Origin: Lysobacteraceae bacterium
Lineage (GTDB): Bacteria; Pseudomonadota; Gammaproteobacteria; Xanthomonadales; Rhodanobacteraceae
Direction: 5' to 3'
DNA length: 60,739 nucleotides
NCBI GenBank assembly: GCA_028866435.1
Contig: JAGWIC010000005.1
Coordinates: 1-60,739 of the forward strand
Part shown: positions 41,097-49,813 of the stretch, piece by piece
How positions within the stretch are numbered: the stretch's first letter is position 1
Layout of the letters: every line of letters begins with the position of its first letter
The notes under the pieces: model-generated
Database searches by the model: none
The model's input: the letters and a program-made list of their open reading frames with translations, nothing else
Told to the model about the DNA's origin: nothing
Translations under genes and position numbers: made by a program

Positions 41097-41390
41097 TCAG
41101 CCTTCGATCACGGCCACGATGTCGTCTTCCTTCAGGAACACCAGATCTTCGCCATCGATCTTGATTTCCTGGCCGGCATACTTGCCGAACAGCACGGTGT
41201 CGCCGGCTTTCAGCGACATCGGGCGGACCTTGCCGTCACTCATGATCAGGCCGGTGCCGGCGGCGACGACCTTGCCGCGGGTGGGCTTTTCGGTAGCGCT
41301 GTCGGGAATGACGATGCCGCCGGCGGAAACGCGCTCTTCCTCGAGACGCTTGACGATGACGCGGTCGTGCAACGGGCGCAGTGTGCTCAT
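41097..41390 (-). CDS. groS: Co-chaperonin GroES
   Basis: This 97-residue protein forms the heptameric lid of GroEL. It starts [11 protein letters not shown], has the mobile loop at about residues 17-33 (S-A-G-G-I-V-I-P-D) and ends I-V-A-V-I-E. A GGAGT site lies five bases before the ATG at 41390. A CIRCE operator and a sigma-70-like promoter lie 60 to 115 bp upstream. Confidence 0.98.
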   Translation of the reverse strand: MSTLRPLHDRVIVKRLEEERVSAGGIVIPDSATEKPTRGKVVAAGTGLIMSDGKVRPMSLKAGDTVLFGKYAGQEIKIDGEDLVFLKEDDIVAVIEG

Positions 41391-41451
41391 GGATGACTCC
41401 TGTAACGATTGAGGTGGGACAAGGCTTGCAAGACCCGGTTCGGCGGCCTTG

Positions 41452-41478
41452 TTAGCACTCATGGCAAGTGAGTGCCAA
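41452..41478 (-). promoter_or_regulatory. CIRCE operator (HrcA site)
   Basis: The arms TTAGCACTC (41452-41460) and GAGTGCCAA (41470-41478) are separated by nine bases, matching the CIRCE consensus with one imperfect position. It lies 62 bp upstream of groES, just downstream of the -10, so HrcA would block transcription outside heat shock. hrcA itself is not in the window. Confidence 0.93.
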
Positions 41479-41505
41479 TTTTAGCGGTACAGCGCGCCGC
41501 TGCAA
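41478..41505 (-). promoter_or_regulatory. groESL promoter
   Basis: On the minus strand a -35 TTGCAG (41500-41505) and a -10 TAAAAT (41478-41483) are separated by 16 bp. The -10 abuts the CIRCE arm, which explains repression by HrcA. No clear heat-shock sigma consensus was found. Confidence 0.7.
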
Positions 41506-41621
41506 GGGCTTTCGATCGGGGAACGGGTAGCAGGTTGGGGGGGGCGCCGGGGCTTTCAAGGGGCAGGCATCGATTTGCCCGGGCACGATCGGGCTGGCCG
41601 CTTTCCAGTTACGCTGGCGCC

Positions 41622-41978
41622 ATGCCCGGATCCGCACCCGACACCGTCCTGCTCTGCTACAGCGCCTGCCCCGACCCCGCCAGTGCGCGGACCATTGCCG
41701 ATGCCCTGGTGGAGGAACGACTCGCCGCCTGCGTCAACCAGCTCCCCGGCGTGCACTCGACCTACCGCTGGCAGGACGTGGTGACCCGTGACGACGAGGT
41801 GCTGCTGCTGATCAAGACCACCCGCAGCCGACTGCAGGCCTTGCGCCGGCGCCTGCTCGAGCTGCACCCGTACGAACTGCCCGAACTGATCGCCGTACCG
41901 GTGCATCACGGCCACCCCGCCTACCTGGACTGGGTGCGCCAGGGCGTCACAGCGCGGCGCCCGGCGGCTGGGCCATAA
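41622..41978 (+). CDS. cutA: Divalent-cation tolerance protein CutA
   Basis: This 118-residue protein matches the trimeric CutA1 family: C-P-D-P-A-S-A-R-T-I-A near the start, E-R-L-A-A-C-V-N-Q-L-P-G-V-H-S-T-Y-R-W, L-L-I-K-T-T, and H-P-Y-E-L-P-E-L-I-A-V-P-V. It was linked to copper tolerance in E. coli, but its true role is unclear. It precedes dsbD by 29 bp, as in many gammaproteobacteria. A TACGCT box ends six bases before the ATG and no ribosome binding site is seen, so its transcript could be leaderless. Confidence 0.93.
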   Translation: MPGSAPDTVLLCYSACPDPASARTIADALVEERLAACVNQLPGVHSTYRWQDVVTRDDEVLLLIKTTRSRLQALRRRLLELHPYELPELIAVPVHHGHPAYLDWVRQGVTARRPAAGP

Positions 41979-42007
41979 TGCCGGTTCGCCGTGTTTGTGG
42001 AGTTGCC

Positions 42008-44182
42008 ATGCGTCTGTTTGCTGCCGGCCGAAGCGCCGCCCGTCTGCTTGCCTGGCTGGCGTTGTTGCTGCTGGCGTCGCCCGCTTGCGCGCAGGGCGTG
42101 GACGATCTGCTGCCCGTCACCCAGGCCTACCAGCTCAAGGCCGATGCCGGCACGCCGGGCGTGCTGAAACTGCACTGGACGATCGCACCCGACTACTACC
42201 TCTACCGCGGCCGCATGAAGTTCACGGCGGGCGCCGGCGTGACCCTGGGCGCGGCGCAACTGCCCGACGGCGAAAAGCACCACGACGCCTACCTCGGCGA
42301 CATCGAGACCTATCACCACAGCGTCGACGCCAGCGTGCCCTATACGCTGGCGCCGGGCACCACCCGCCTGCGCCTGGCGGTGCAGTATCAGGGCTGCCAT
42401 GAGGTCGACCCGAAGATCTGCTACCCGCCGCATACCGAACAGATCGACCTGCCGTTGCCCGCCTCGGCCGGCAGCGGCGCCGCAGCGGCCAACCCGCTGA
42501 GTAACGCCCTGGCCCAGCTCGGCAGCACCCCGGCCGGCCCCGCCAGCGGCGTCGGCGCGGCGCCGCTGCCCGCCGAACAGGCGTTCCGCCTGGATGCATT
42601 GGCGCAGAGCCCGCATCAGCTGCTGCTGCGCTGGACGATGGCGCCGGGCTACTACCTGTATCGCGACCAGACCACGCTGAAGCTCAGGGATGCGGGCGGC
42701 CTCAGCCTGCAGCCCGCATGGCCCGCCGGCACGGCTCACCACGACGAGCACTTCGGCGATGTCACCGTGTACTTCGACCAGGTGGAGCTGCCGGTAGCGG
42801 TGCAAGGCGATCTCGCCGGGCGCCACCGGCTCACCGTCGACGCCAGCTTCCAGGGCTGCCAGCTGGGCGGCCTGTGCTACCCGTTGATGAACCGCAGCGT
42901 CACGGTGGATATCACGGGCGGCGGCGCAGCCGCAACCGCAGCCGCCCCGGCCGTCGCTACCGCGCCGGTCGCCCAGGCCCCGCTGCAGATGAGCCTGCTG
43001 GCCGCGCTGCTGCTGGCATTGGGTGGCGGGCTGGTACTCAACCTGATGCCGTGCGTGCTGCCGGTACTGTCGATCAAGGCGGTATCGGTGATCGAGAGCG
43101 GCGAGAACCCCGCGCGACGGCGCAGCCATGCCCTGGCCTATACCGCTGGCGTACTGAGCAGCTTTGTCGCCCTCGGCCTGACCGTGATCGCCCTCGCCGC
43201 CGCCTGGGGCACCCAGCTGCAGTACTCGACCGTGGTCGCGGCACTGTCGCTGGTGATGCTGACGGCGGGCCTGTGGATGTCCGGCGTCGTCCAGTTCGGC
43301 TCGTCGCTGGGCAACCTCGGCAGCTCGCTGGCGAACAAGTCGGGCTGGCGCGGCGATTTCTTCGTCGGCGTTCTTGCCGTCGTGGTGGCTACCCCCTGCA
43401 TGGGCCCGTTCATGGGACCTGCGCTCGGCTATGCGCTGGCCGCACCGGCGATGCACGCCCTGCTGGTGTTCTTCACGCTCGGCCTGGGCCTGGCCCTGCC
43501 GTTCCTGGTGATCGGGTTCGTTCCCGCCGTGGCCAGGCTGCTGCCACGGCCGGGCGCCTGGATGGAAACGCTGAAACAGGCGCTGGCCTTTCCCATGTAC
43601 CTGTCGGCCGCATGGCTCGCCTGGGTGCTGGCAAACCAGCGCGGTGCGGATGCGGTGGGTTTGCTGATGGCCGCCGCGGTACTGCTGGCGATGACCTTGT
43701 GGTGGTTCGAACGCAGCCGCTCGCGCGGCGCGCGCAGCCGCATGCTGGTCGTGGTGCTGGCGCTGCTGACCGCCATTCCGCTCTATGCCCTGGTTCGCCT
43801 GCCAACCAGCCGCCCCGCGGCAACCGTGGCAGCGGATGGCGTGGTCGCATTCACGCCGGCCAGGCTGGCCGAGCTGCGCAAGGCCGGCACCCCCGTATTC
43901 GTCGACATGACCGCCGATTGGTGCATCACCTGCAAGGCCAACGAGCACGCCGTGCTGGATACCGATGCGTTCCACGACCTGCTCGAGCGCACCGGCACGG
44001 TCTACATGAAAGGCGACTGGACCGATGTCGATCCCGCCATCAGCACCTTCCTGCAGCAATACCACTCGCCCGGCGTACCGCTGTACGTGGTGTTCCCGAA
44101 AGGCGGCGGCCCCGGCCGCCAACTGTCCACCGTGCTGACCACCGCCCTGGTCGAACAGGCATTGACCGAGGCGGCGCGCTGA
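42008..44182 (+). CDS. dsbD: Protein-disulfide reductase DsbD with duplicated alpha domain
   Basis: DsbD carries electrons from cytoplasmic thioredoxin across the inner membrane to periplasmic thiol proteins. The 724-residue protein has a signal peptide (about 1-29), two consecutive N-terminal DsbD-alpha domains (about 31-165 and 190-310), an eight-helix membrane domain with M-P-C-V-L-P-V-L and T-P-C-M-G-P-F, and a C-terminal thioredoxin domain with W-C-I-T-C-K. E. coli DsbD has one alpha domain. Both copies here keep a cysteine pair (Q-G-C-H-E-V-D-P-K-I-C-Y-P and Q-G-C-Q-L-G-G-L-C-Y-P). The ATG at 42008 has GGAG six bases upstream. It overlaps the next gene by one base. Confidence 0.95.
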   Translation: MRLFAAGRSAARLLAWLALLLLASPACAQGVDDLLPVTQAYQLKADAGTPGVLKLHWTIAPDYYLYRGRMKFTAGAGVTLGAAQLPDGEKHHDAYLGDIETYHHSVDASVPYTLAPGTTRLRLAVQYQGCHEVDPKICYPPHTEQIDLPLPASAGSGAAAANPLSNALAQLGSTPAGPASGVGAAPLPAEQAFRLDALAQSPHQLLLRWTMAPGYYLYRDQTTLKLRDAGGLSLQPAWPAGTAHHDEHFGDVTVYFDQVELPVAVQGDLAGRHRLTVDASFQGCQLGGLCYPLMNRSVTVDITGGGAAATAAAPAVATAPVAQAPLQMSLLAALLLALGGGLVLNLMPCVLPVLSIKAVSVIESGENPARRRSHALAYTAGVLSSFVALGLTVIALAAAWGTQLQYSTVVAALSLVMLTAGLWMSGVVQFGSSLGNLGSSLANKSGWRGDFFVGVLAVVVATPCMGPFMGPALGYALAAPAMHALLVFFTLGLGLALPFLVIGFVPAVARLLPRPGAWMETLKQALAFPMYLSAAWLAWVLANQRGADAVGLLMAAAVLLAMTLWWFERSRSRGARSRMLVVVLALLTAIPLYALVRLPTSRPAATVAADGVVAFTPARLAELRKAGTPVFVDMTADWCITCKANEHAVLDTDAFHDLLERTGTVYMKGDWTDVDPAISTFLQQYHSPGVPLYVVFPKGGGPGRQLSTVLTTALVEQALTEAAR

Positions 44183-44721
44183 TGCTCGGCCGCGGCAACC
44201 GGCTGATCCTGGGCCTGGCCGTGCTGGCGGCCGTCGGCGGCGGCTTCATCGAACACCGCCGGCAGCTGGCGGTGCCGACCCCGTCGTCGCTGGTCGGCCA
44301 GTCGTTGCCGGCGCTCACCCTGGCCGACCTCGACGGCCACGACCACCCCTTGAGCGATTACCGCGGACACCGGCTGCTGCTGAACCTGTGGGCGAGCTGG
44401 TGCGCGCCGTGCCTGGGCGAGTTGCCCGCCCTGCAGCATGCCCAGGACAAGTTCGGCGAACGTGGCGTCATCGTCATCGGCATCGCGATGGATGATCCGG
44501 CGCGGGTGCGCGCGTTCCTGGCGCAACATCCAGTGCGCTATCCGATCCTGCTGGGACGACTGGGCGCCGACGACACCTCGATCACGCTGGGAAACCGTGG
44601 CCAGACCCTGCCGTACAGCATGCTTGTCGGTGCGGACGGCAGCATCCTGGCCACACACGAAGGGGCGCTTTCCGACGCGATGCTGAATCGGTGGTTGGCC
44701 ACCGCAGCGGTACCGCATTGA
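44182..44721 (+). CDS. TlpA-family periplasmic thioredoxin
   Basis: This 179-residue protein has an N-terminal membrane anchor (residues 8-24) and a TlpA/ResA-type thioredoxin domain with the active site W-A-S-W-C-A-P-C. Proteins of this type receive electrons from DsbD and reduce apocytochromes or other periplasmic disulfides. The ATG overlaps the dsbD stop (TGATG), so translation is coupled and dsbD is the likely partner. The exact target is unknown. Confidence 0.92.
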   Translation: MLGRGNRLILGLAVLAAVGGGFIEHRRQLAVPTPSSLVGQSLPALTLADLDGHDHPLSDYRGHRLLLNLWASWCAPCLGELPALQHAQDKFGERGVIVIGIAMDDPARVRAFLAQHPVRYPILLGRLGADDTSITLGNRGQTLPYSMLVGADGSILATHEGALSDAMLNRWLATAAVPH

Positions 44722-44863
44722 GGCCCTGCGGGCATACGGCTGCGAACGGATCTCTGCACTTCTCCGCCAAACATCGCCGAACTGCGGTGAACTGGACAAC
44801 ATTCACGACTGCGATCACACTGCGCCAGGTTCCGGGCTGTCCGGACGCTAGCTGGACGATTCC

Positions 44864-45325
44864 GTGGCCAAGATCCTGGTCCTGCATGGACCCAATCTCA
44901 ACCTGCTGGGCGTGCGCGAGCCGCATATCTACGGCCGCGAGACCCTGGCCGACATCAACCGGCAGCTGGCCGCGCGCGCGCAGGCGGCCGGGCACGAGCT
45001 GGCCTGGTTCCAGTCCAATGCGGAACACGAGCTGATCGGCCGCGTCCATCAGGCACGCGACGACCAGACGGCGTGGATCCTGTGCAACGCCGGCGGCTTT
45101 ACCCATACCAGCGTGGCCTTGCGCGATGCCTTCAGCGCCGTGGCGATCCCGTTCATCGAGGTCCATTTGTCCAACGTGCACGCCCGCGAACCGTTCCGCC
45201 ATCACTCGTATTTGTCCGACCTGGCGTTCGGCGTGATCTGCGGATTCGGCAGCGCCAGCTACCGACTGGCGCTCGATGCCGCGATCGAGCGGCTGCAGCC
45301 GCCCGCCGCCGCGGGCAAGGCCTGA
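44864..45325 (+). CDS. aroQ: Type II 3-dehydroquinate dehydratase
   Basis: AroQ dehydrates 3-dehydroquinate in the shikimate pathway. The 153-residue protein has the type II signature [14 protein letters not shown], the catalytic tyrosine in [19 protein letters not shown] and E-V-H-L-S-N. The GTG at 44864 gives the family start; there is no ATG in range. It precedes accB by 51 bp, a conserved order in gammaproteobacteria. Confidence 0.97.
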   Translation: MAKILVLHGPNLNLLGVREPHIYGRETLADINRQLAARAQAAGHELAWFQSNAEHELIGRVHQARDDQTAWILCNAGGFTHTSVALRDAFSAVAIPFIEVHLSNVHAREPFRHHSYLSDLAFGVICGFGSASYRLALDAAIERLQPPAAAGKA

Positions 45326-45376
45326 TTTCCCCTACCAGCCACCCACCGTGGCCTGACCGACCAAAAGGCTGATCCT

Positions 45377-45835
45377 ATGGATTTGCGCAAAATCAAGAAA
45401 CTGATCGACTTGCTCGAGGAGTCCAACCTCGCCGAACTGGAGATCAAGGAGGGCGAGGAGGTCGTGCGCCTTTCGCGCGTACCCAAGAATGCCGCCGTCG
45501 CCGCGCCTGCGCCTGCAGCAGCCGTCGTCGCCGCCCCCGTCGCTGCCATCGCCGCCGCTCCGGCAGTGGCCGAGGCGCCGGCCGCTGCCTCGCTGCCCGC
45601 CGGCCATGTGGTGAAGGCGCCGATGGTCGGCACCTTCTACGCCTCGGCCAGCCCGGGCACCCCGGCGTTCGTCAAGGTTGGCCAGCAGGTCAAGGCCGGC
45701 GAGACGCTGGGCATCATCGAGGCGATGAAGATGTTCAACCAGGTCGAGGCCGACGTGGCCGGCACGGTGCAGGCGATCCTGGTCGAGAACGGCCAGCCGG
45801 TGGAATTCGACGAACCCATGTTCGTCATTGCCTGA
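45377..45835 (+). CDS. accB: Biotin carboxyl carrier protein of acetyl-CoA carboxylase
   Basis: AccB carries biotin between biotin carboxylase and carboxyltransferase in fatty acid synthesis. The 152-residue protein starts [10 protein letters not shown], has an Ala/Pro/Val-rich flexible linker (about residues 36-76) and a C-terminal biotinyl domain with the modified lysine in E-A-M-K-M (K118). In most relatives accC follows within a few dozen bases; here a 444-bp repeat-bounded unit begins six bases after the stop. Confidence 0.97.
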   Translation: MDLRKIKKLIDLLEESNLAELEIKEGEEVVRLSRVPKNAAVAAPAPAAAVVAAPVAAIAAAPAVAEAPAAASLPAGHVVKAPMVGTFYASASPGTPAFVKVGQQVKAGETLGIIEAMKMFNQVEADVAGTVQAILVENGQPVEFDEPMFVIA

Positions 45836-45841
45836 AGAACC

Positions 45842-46285
45842 GGGATTCGGGAATGGGCATTCGGGATTCGTCACAGCGGCCGCACGAGCGGCTGGAGGTT
45901 TGGCGCGACGCCATGGATCTTGTCGAAGCCATTTACCGAATCAGTGGCGGTTTTCCGGATTCCGAACGCTTTGCCCTCACTTCGCAGCTGAGGCGTGCCG
46001 CGATCAGCGTACCGTCGAACATTGCGGAGGGTGCAGCCCGGCGATCCAGGCCCGAGTATCTGCGGTTCTTGTCCATGGCTCGCGGCTCCTTGTCCGAACT
46101 GGACACGCAACTGCAAATTGCCGAGCGACTTGCCTACGTCTCCGATACGCTGGATGCAGCCGAGCTGACAAATCGAGTCTTTTCGAAACTCAACGCGCTT
46201 ATCCGGTCCATCCAAGCCAAGAGAGGTGACTGATGCAACGCCGGAATCCGCTCTTACGAATCCCAAATCCCGAATCCCGAATCCC
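45842..46285 (+). mobile_element. 444-bp putative mobile cassette with 38-bp terminal inverted repeats
   Basis: The unit fills the accB-accC gap almost exactly. Its left end (45842-45879) and right end (46248-46285) are inverted repeats matching at 32 of 38 positions without gaps. Each end has an outer tract of GGGATTC-type repeats and an inner 17-mer: GGGATTCGTCACAGCGG on the left, CCGCTCTTACGAATCCC on the right. The only gene inside encodes a four-helix-bundle protein of the S23 family. No target-site duplication is evident and no transposase is encoded, so it would have to be moved in trans. Mobility is inferred from the repeats and the related piece in uvrD. Confidence 0.7.
45853..46233 (+). 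CDS. Four-helix-bundle protein (S23/23S-rRNA intervening-sequence family)
   Basis: This 126-residue protein belongs to the S23-type four-helix-bundle family, first known from proteins encoded in 23S rRNA intervening sequences. Hallmarks are [13 protein letters not shown] near residues 13-25, [21 protein letters not shown] and a C-terminal helix pair. A structurally similar fold occurs in Avd of diversity-generating retroelements, where it binds nucleic acid; function here is unknown. The ATG lies inside the left inverted repeat and has no clear ribosome binding site. The surface is basic, in keeping with RNA or DNA binding. Confidence 0.88.
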   Translation: MGIRDSSQRPHERLEVWRDAMDLVEAIYRISGGFPDSERFALTSQLRRAAISVPSNIAEGAARRSRPEYLRFLSMARGSLSELDTQLQIAERLAYVSDTLDAAELTNRVFSKLNALIRSIQAKRGD

Positions 46286-47653
46286 ATGCTAGAAAAAGTC
46301 GTCATCGCCAACCGCGGCGAAATCGCCCTGCGCATCCTGCGGGCCTGCCACAGCCTGGGCATCAAGACCGTGGCCGTGCACTCCACCATCGACAGCAACC
46401 TCAAGCATGTCGGCCTGGCCGACGAGTCGGTGTGCATCGGTCCGGGCCCGTCGGTGGACAGCTACCTCAACATCCCGCGCATCATCGCCGCGGCCGAGAT
46501 CACCGACGCCCAGGCCATCCACCCCGGCTACGGCTTCCTCTCCGAGCGCGCGGATTTCGCCGAGCAGGTCGAACAGAGCGGCTTCGTCTTCATCGGCCCG
46601 ACCGCCGACGTGATCCGGCTGATGGGCGACAAGGTCGAGGCGATCCGCGCGATGAAGGCGGCGGGCGTGCCCTGCGTGCCCGGTTCCGGCGGGCCGCTCG
46701 ACGACGACGTGGAAACCAATATCAAGATCGCCCGCGAAATCGGCTACCCGGTAATCATCAAGGCCGCCGGCGGCGGCGGCGGTCGCGGCATGCGCGTGGT
46801 GCGTACCGAGGCACACCTCGCCAACGCGATCACCATGACCAAGTCCGAGGCCAAGGCCGCGTTCGGCAACGATCAGGTGTACATGGAGAAGTTCCTGGAG
46901 AATCCGCGGCATGTGGAAATCCAGGTGCTTGCCGATGGCCAGGGTAACGCGATCCATCTCGGCGAGCGCGATTGCTCGATGCAGCGTCGCCACCAGAAAG
47001 TGGTCGAGGAAGCACCTGCGCCGGGGATCACCCCCGAACAACGCGCGGCGATCGGCAAGGTCTGTGTCGACGCCTGCATCCGCATCAACTATCGCGGCGC
47101 GGGCACGTTCGAGTTCCTGTATGAAAACGGGCATTTCTACTTCATCGAGATGAACACCCGCATCCAGGTCGAACACCCGGTCACCGAACTGATCACCGGC
47201 ATCGATCTGGTGCGCGAGCAACTGCTGATCGCCGGCGGCGAGAAGCTCTCGATCCGGCAGCAGGATGTCGTCGTCCGCGGCCATGCGATCGAATGCCGCA
47301 TCAACGCCGAGGACCCGGACAGCTTCATGCCCAGCCCTGGCACGGTGAAGCGCTTCGAGGCGCCGGGCGGTCCCGGCGTGCGGGTGGACACGCACCTGTA
47401 CGACGGCTACCGCATCCCGCCGAACTACGACTCGATGATCGGCAAGCTGATCGTGCATGGCCCTGACCGCGAGACGGCGATTGCGCGCATGCGCCTGGCG
47501 CTGGCCGAGACGGTGATCGAAGGCGTGAAGTGCAATATCCCGCTGCAGCAGCGGATCATGGCCGATGCCGGCTTCCAGCAGGGCGGGCAGAACATCCACT
47601 ACCTCGAAAAGCGCATGGCCGAGCAGAAAGACAAGGCCACCGCCGGCCCGTAA
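46286..47653 (+). CDS. accC: Acetyl-CoA carboxylase biotin carboxylase subunit
   Basis: AccC carboxylates the biotin on AccB using ATP and bicarbonate. The 455-residue protein has the ATP-grasp features: [14 protein letters not shown] at the start, [11 protein letters not shown] near residue 160, [12 protein letters not shown], and [14 protein letters not shown]. The ATG at 46286 aligns with the family start, yet it directly follows the inverted repeat and has no ribosome binding site. A GTG at 46226 in frame would add 20 residues translated from the repeat and overlap the four-helix ORF by eight bases. Confidence 0.96.
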   Translation: MLEKVVIANRGEIALRILRACHSLGIKTVAVHSTIDSNLKHVGLADESVCIGPGPSVDSYLNIPRIIAAAEITDAQAIHPGYGFLSERADFAEQVEQSGFVFIGPTADVIRLMGDKVEAIRAMKAAGVPCVPGSGGPLDDDVETNIKIAREIGYPVIIKAAGGGGGRGMRVVRTEAHLANAITMTKSEAKAAFGNDQVYMEKFLENPRHVEIQVLADGQGNAIHLGERDCSMQRRHQKVVEEAPAPGITPEQRAAIGKVCVDACIRINYRGAGTFEFLYENGHFYFIEMNTRIQVEHPVTELITGIDLVREQLLIAGGEKLSIRQQDVVVRGHAIECRINAEDPDSFMPSPGTVKRFEAPGGPGVRVDTHLYDGYRIPPNYDSMIGKLIVHGPDRETAIARMRLALAETVIEGVKCNIPLQQRIMADAGFQQGGQNIHYLEKRMAEQKDKATAGP

Positions 47654-47666
47654 CGCCCACCTCACC

Positions 47667-47749
47667 CGTAGGAGCCCGCTGGCGGGCGATGCTCTTTTGA
47701 AGCCGGGGTTCGGGATTCGAAAAGCATCGCCCGCCGGCGGGCTCCTACG
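47667..47749. repeat. REP inverted pair (GTAG type) between accC and prmA
   Basis: The left arm starts CGTAGGAGCCCGCTGGCGGG and the right arm is its reverse complement apart from one mismatch and one two-base indel. The loop contains GGGTTCGGGATTCG, which resembles the repeat at the ends of the four-helix cassette. Such GTAG palindromes are dispersed by RAYT transposases in xanthomonads and pseudomonads; no RAYT gene is in the window. The hairpin may also stabilise the accC mRNA end. Confidence 0.85.
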
Positions 47750-47776
47750 CGCAAATCGACGCTACCGAATACGCCC

Positions 47777-48694
47777 ATGCCTTTCCTCGAACTCTCCCTC
47801 ACCGTCCGCGTCGGGCAGCAACCCGCTGCCGAAGAAGCGCTGGACGACCTCGGCGCGCTGGCGATCACCCTGCGCGACGCCGACGCGGAAACCGCTGACG
47901 AGCAGGCGATATTCGAACCCGGCGTGGGCGAGTTGCCGCTGTGGCCCACGATCACGCTCAACGCGCTGTTCGACGCGCAGACGGATCGGCGCGGCCTCGC
48001 CGCCGCGCTCGGCGAGCTGCTGCCCTGGCTGGAGCCGGAGCAGCTGAGCTTCGCGGACGTCGCCGACCAGGATTGGGAACGCGTCTGGATGGACCAGTTC
48101 GTGCCGATGCCGTTCGGCCGGCGGCTGTGGATCTATCCATGGAATATCGAACCCCCTGCCGCCGCCGAACAGGTGGTGGTGCGGCTCGACCCCGGCCTCG
48201 CCTTCGGCAGCGGCACCCACCCCACCACGGCGCTGTGCCTGGAATGGCTCGATGGCCTCGACCTCGCCGGCCGCACCGTCACCGATTTCGGCTGCGGCTC
48301 GGGCATCCTGGCCATTGCCGCGCTGAAGCTGGGCGCGACGGCGGCCATCGGCGTGGACAACGACCCGCAGGCGCTGATCGCCTCGGCCGACAATGCCGGG
48401 CGCAACGGCGTGGCCGGGCGGCTGACACTGTTCCTGCCGCAGGATTTCAGCTGCGCCGCGGCCGCCGGGAACGCGGCGGCGGATGTGTTCGTTGCCAATA
48501 TCCTCGCCGGTCCGCTCGGCGAGCTTGCGCCCACCTTCGCCGCGGCGGCGAAGCCCGGCGCGCCATTCGCGATTTCCGGCATCCTCGACGGCCAGCAGGA
48601 CGAACTGCTGGCGCGCTACGGCGAATGGTTCGATCAGCTGCGGGTGGACAGGCGCGAGGACTGGGTGCGCATCAGCGGTCGTCGCCTGCGCTGA
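47777..48694 (+). CDS. prmA: Ribosomal protein L11 methyltransferase
   Basis: PrmA trimethylates ribosomal protein L11. The 305-residue protein has the small N-terminal substrate domain followed by the SAM methyltransferase domain: D-P-G-L-A-F-G-S-G-T-H-P-T-T, the motif D-F-G-C-G-S-G-I-L-A-I-A-A near residue 175, and the N-I-L-A-G-P-L motif (N-x-x-x-G-P-L). It is downstream of accC as in related genomes, separated by the REP pair. Confidence 0.96.
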   Translation: MPFLELSLTVRVGQQPAAEEALDDLGALAITLRDADAETADEQAIFEPGVGELPLWPTITLNALFDAQTDRRGLAAALGELLPWLEPEQLSFADVADQDWERVWMDQFVPMPFGRRLWIYPWNIEPPAAAEQVVVRLDPGLAFGSGTHPTTALCLEWLDGLDLAGRTVTDFGCGSGILAIAALKLGATAAIGVDNDPQALIASADNAGRNGVAGRLTLFLPQDFSCAAAAGNAAADVFVANILAGPLGELAPTFAAAAKPGAPFAISGILDGQQDELLARYGEWFDQLRVDRREDWVRISGRRLR

Positions 48695-48800
48695 TGCGGC
48701 GGCAGGCCGAATCCGGCCCAGTGCTTTGAATCCATCCGGCAGCGACGAGCCGCCTTGGTCGTCCTGCTAAGCTTGGCCGATACCGATCAAAGCGGCCTGC

Positions 48801-49655
48801 ATGTATACCCAATGCCCCGAGTGCCTGTCCGTGTTTTCACTGGAGGTGCAGACCTTCGTGCAAGCGCATGGCTACGTGATCTGCGGGCATTGCGGCAGCG
48901 GCTTCGATGGCATCCTCACCCTCGCCGACCAGCTGCCGCCGGAGCCATTCACGCAGCTGCCGGTGCATGAACCCGCGGCCGCCCCGCCATCGCTGGACCT
49001 GGTGGTCTACCGCCCGCGGCCGGCGCCACCGGCGGTCGCCGAGGCAGCCCCGGCCGTCGCCGAGAACCGCACCGGCGACGACTTCTCGCAATTGGTGTTC
49101 GCGCCGCGCTTTGCCCGCCAGTCCGCTGCGGGCAAGGCGCGCAAGCCGGCGAGGCCGGTGCGGCCAAGGCATGTTCGTTCGTCCGGCGAGCGGGACTGGC
49201 CCTGGGTGCTCGCCTGCGGACTGCTGGGCCTGCTGCTGCTGGGACAGCTGGCCTGGGCCGAGCGCGACCCCTTGCTGCGCGATCCCGCCACCGGAAGCTT
49301 CCTGCGCCGCAGCTGCGCGACGCTGGGTTGCCGCTTGCCGCTGGTTTCCGCGCCACGCCAGCTGCGCCTGCTGGCCAGCAACGTGCAGGTGCATCCCAGC
49401 GTTCCCGGCGCATTGATGATCAGCGCCAGCGTCCTCAACACCGCGACCTTCAGCCAGCCCTACCCCGTGGTGACCATCACCCTGTCCAACGCGCAGGGGA
49501 AACGCGTGGCCATGCGACGCCTGCAGCCGCGCGAGTACCTGGACGACGGCGCCATCCTGCGCCGCGGCCTGGTGCCCGGCGCAAGCGCCGTGCTGCTGCT
49601 GGAGGTGGAGGACCCGGGCGACAAGGCGGTCGCCTTCGAGTTCAGCTTCGAATGA
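48801..49655 (+). CDS. Zinc-ribbon and DUF3426 domain membrane protein
   Basis: This 284-residue protein has an N-terminal MJ0042-type zinc ribbon (C-P-E-C at residues 5-8 and C-G-H-C near residues 28-31), a Pro/Ala-rich linker, one membrane helix (W-V-L-A-C-G-L-L-G-L-L-L-L-G-Q-L-A) near residue 140, and a C-terminal periplasmic DUF3426 domain. Function is unknown. The same protein lies between prmA and fis in many xanthomonads and pseudomonads. A TAAGCT -10-like box about 30 bp upstream may start its transcript. Confidence 0.9.
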   Translation: MYTQCPECLSVFSLEVQTFVQAHGYVICGHCGSGFDGILTLADQLPPEPFTQLPVHEPAAAPPSLDLVVYRPRPAPPAVAEAAPAVAENRTGDDFSQLVFAPRFARQSAAGKARKPARPVRPRHVRSSGERDWPWVLACGLLGLLLLGQLAWAERDPLLRDPATGSFLRRSCATLGCRLPLVSAPRQLRLLASNVQVHPSVPGALMISASVLNTATFSQPYPVVTITLSNAQGKRVAMRRLQPREYLDDGAILRRGLVPGASAVLLLEVEDPGDKAVAFEFSFE

Positions 49656-49813
49656 CGCGTGGCCGATCAGTACTTAAATTTCTTCGCCCGCGGGGGTAGA
49701 CTCGACCCCTCGCGCAGGTCGCCAGCCGGTGGCCGAACCATGCCGCGGCGTTGCCACAACAACCATAACCACAGCAGCGGCCCATGCAGCCGCCGCCTAG
49801 TCCGTGAGGGAAC

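Noticed and set aside
41921..44122. A 733-codon minus-strand frame opposite dsbD
   Set aside because: It has no family resemblance and mirrors the codon structure of dsbD on the other strand, a common effect at high GC.
45842..46285. CRISPR array or diversity-generating retroelement at the four-helix gene
   Set aside because: The GGGATTC units are short, degenerate and lack unique spacers, and no reverse transcriptase or variable/template repeat pair was found nearby.
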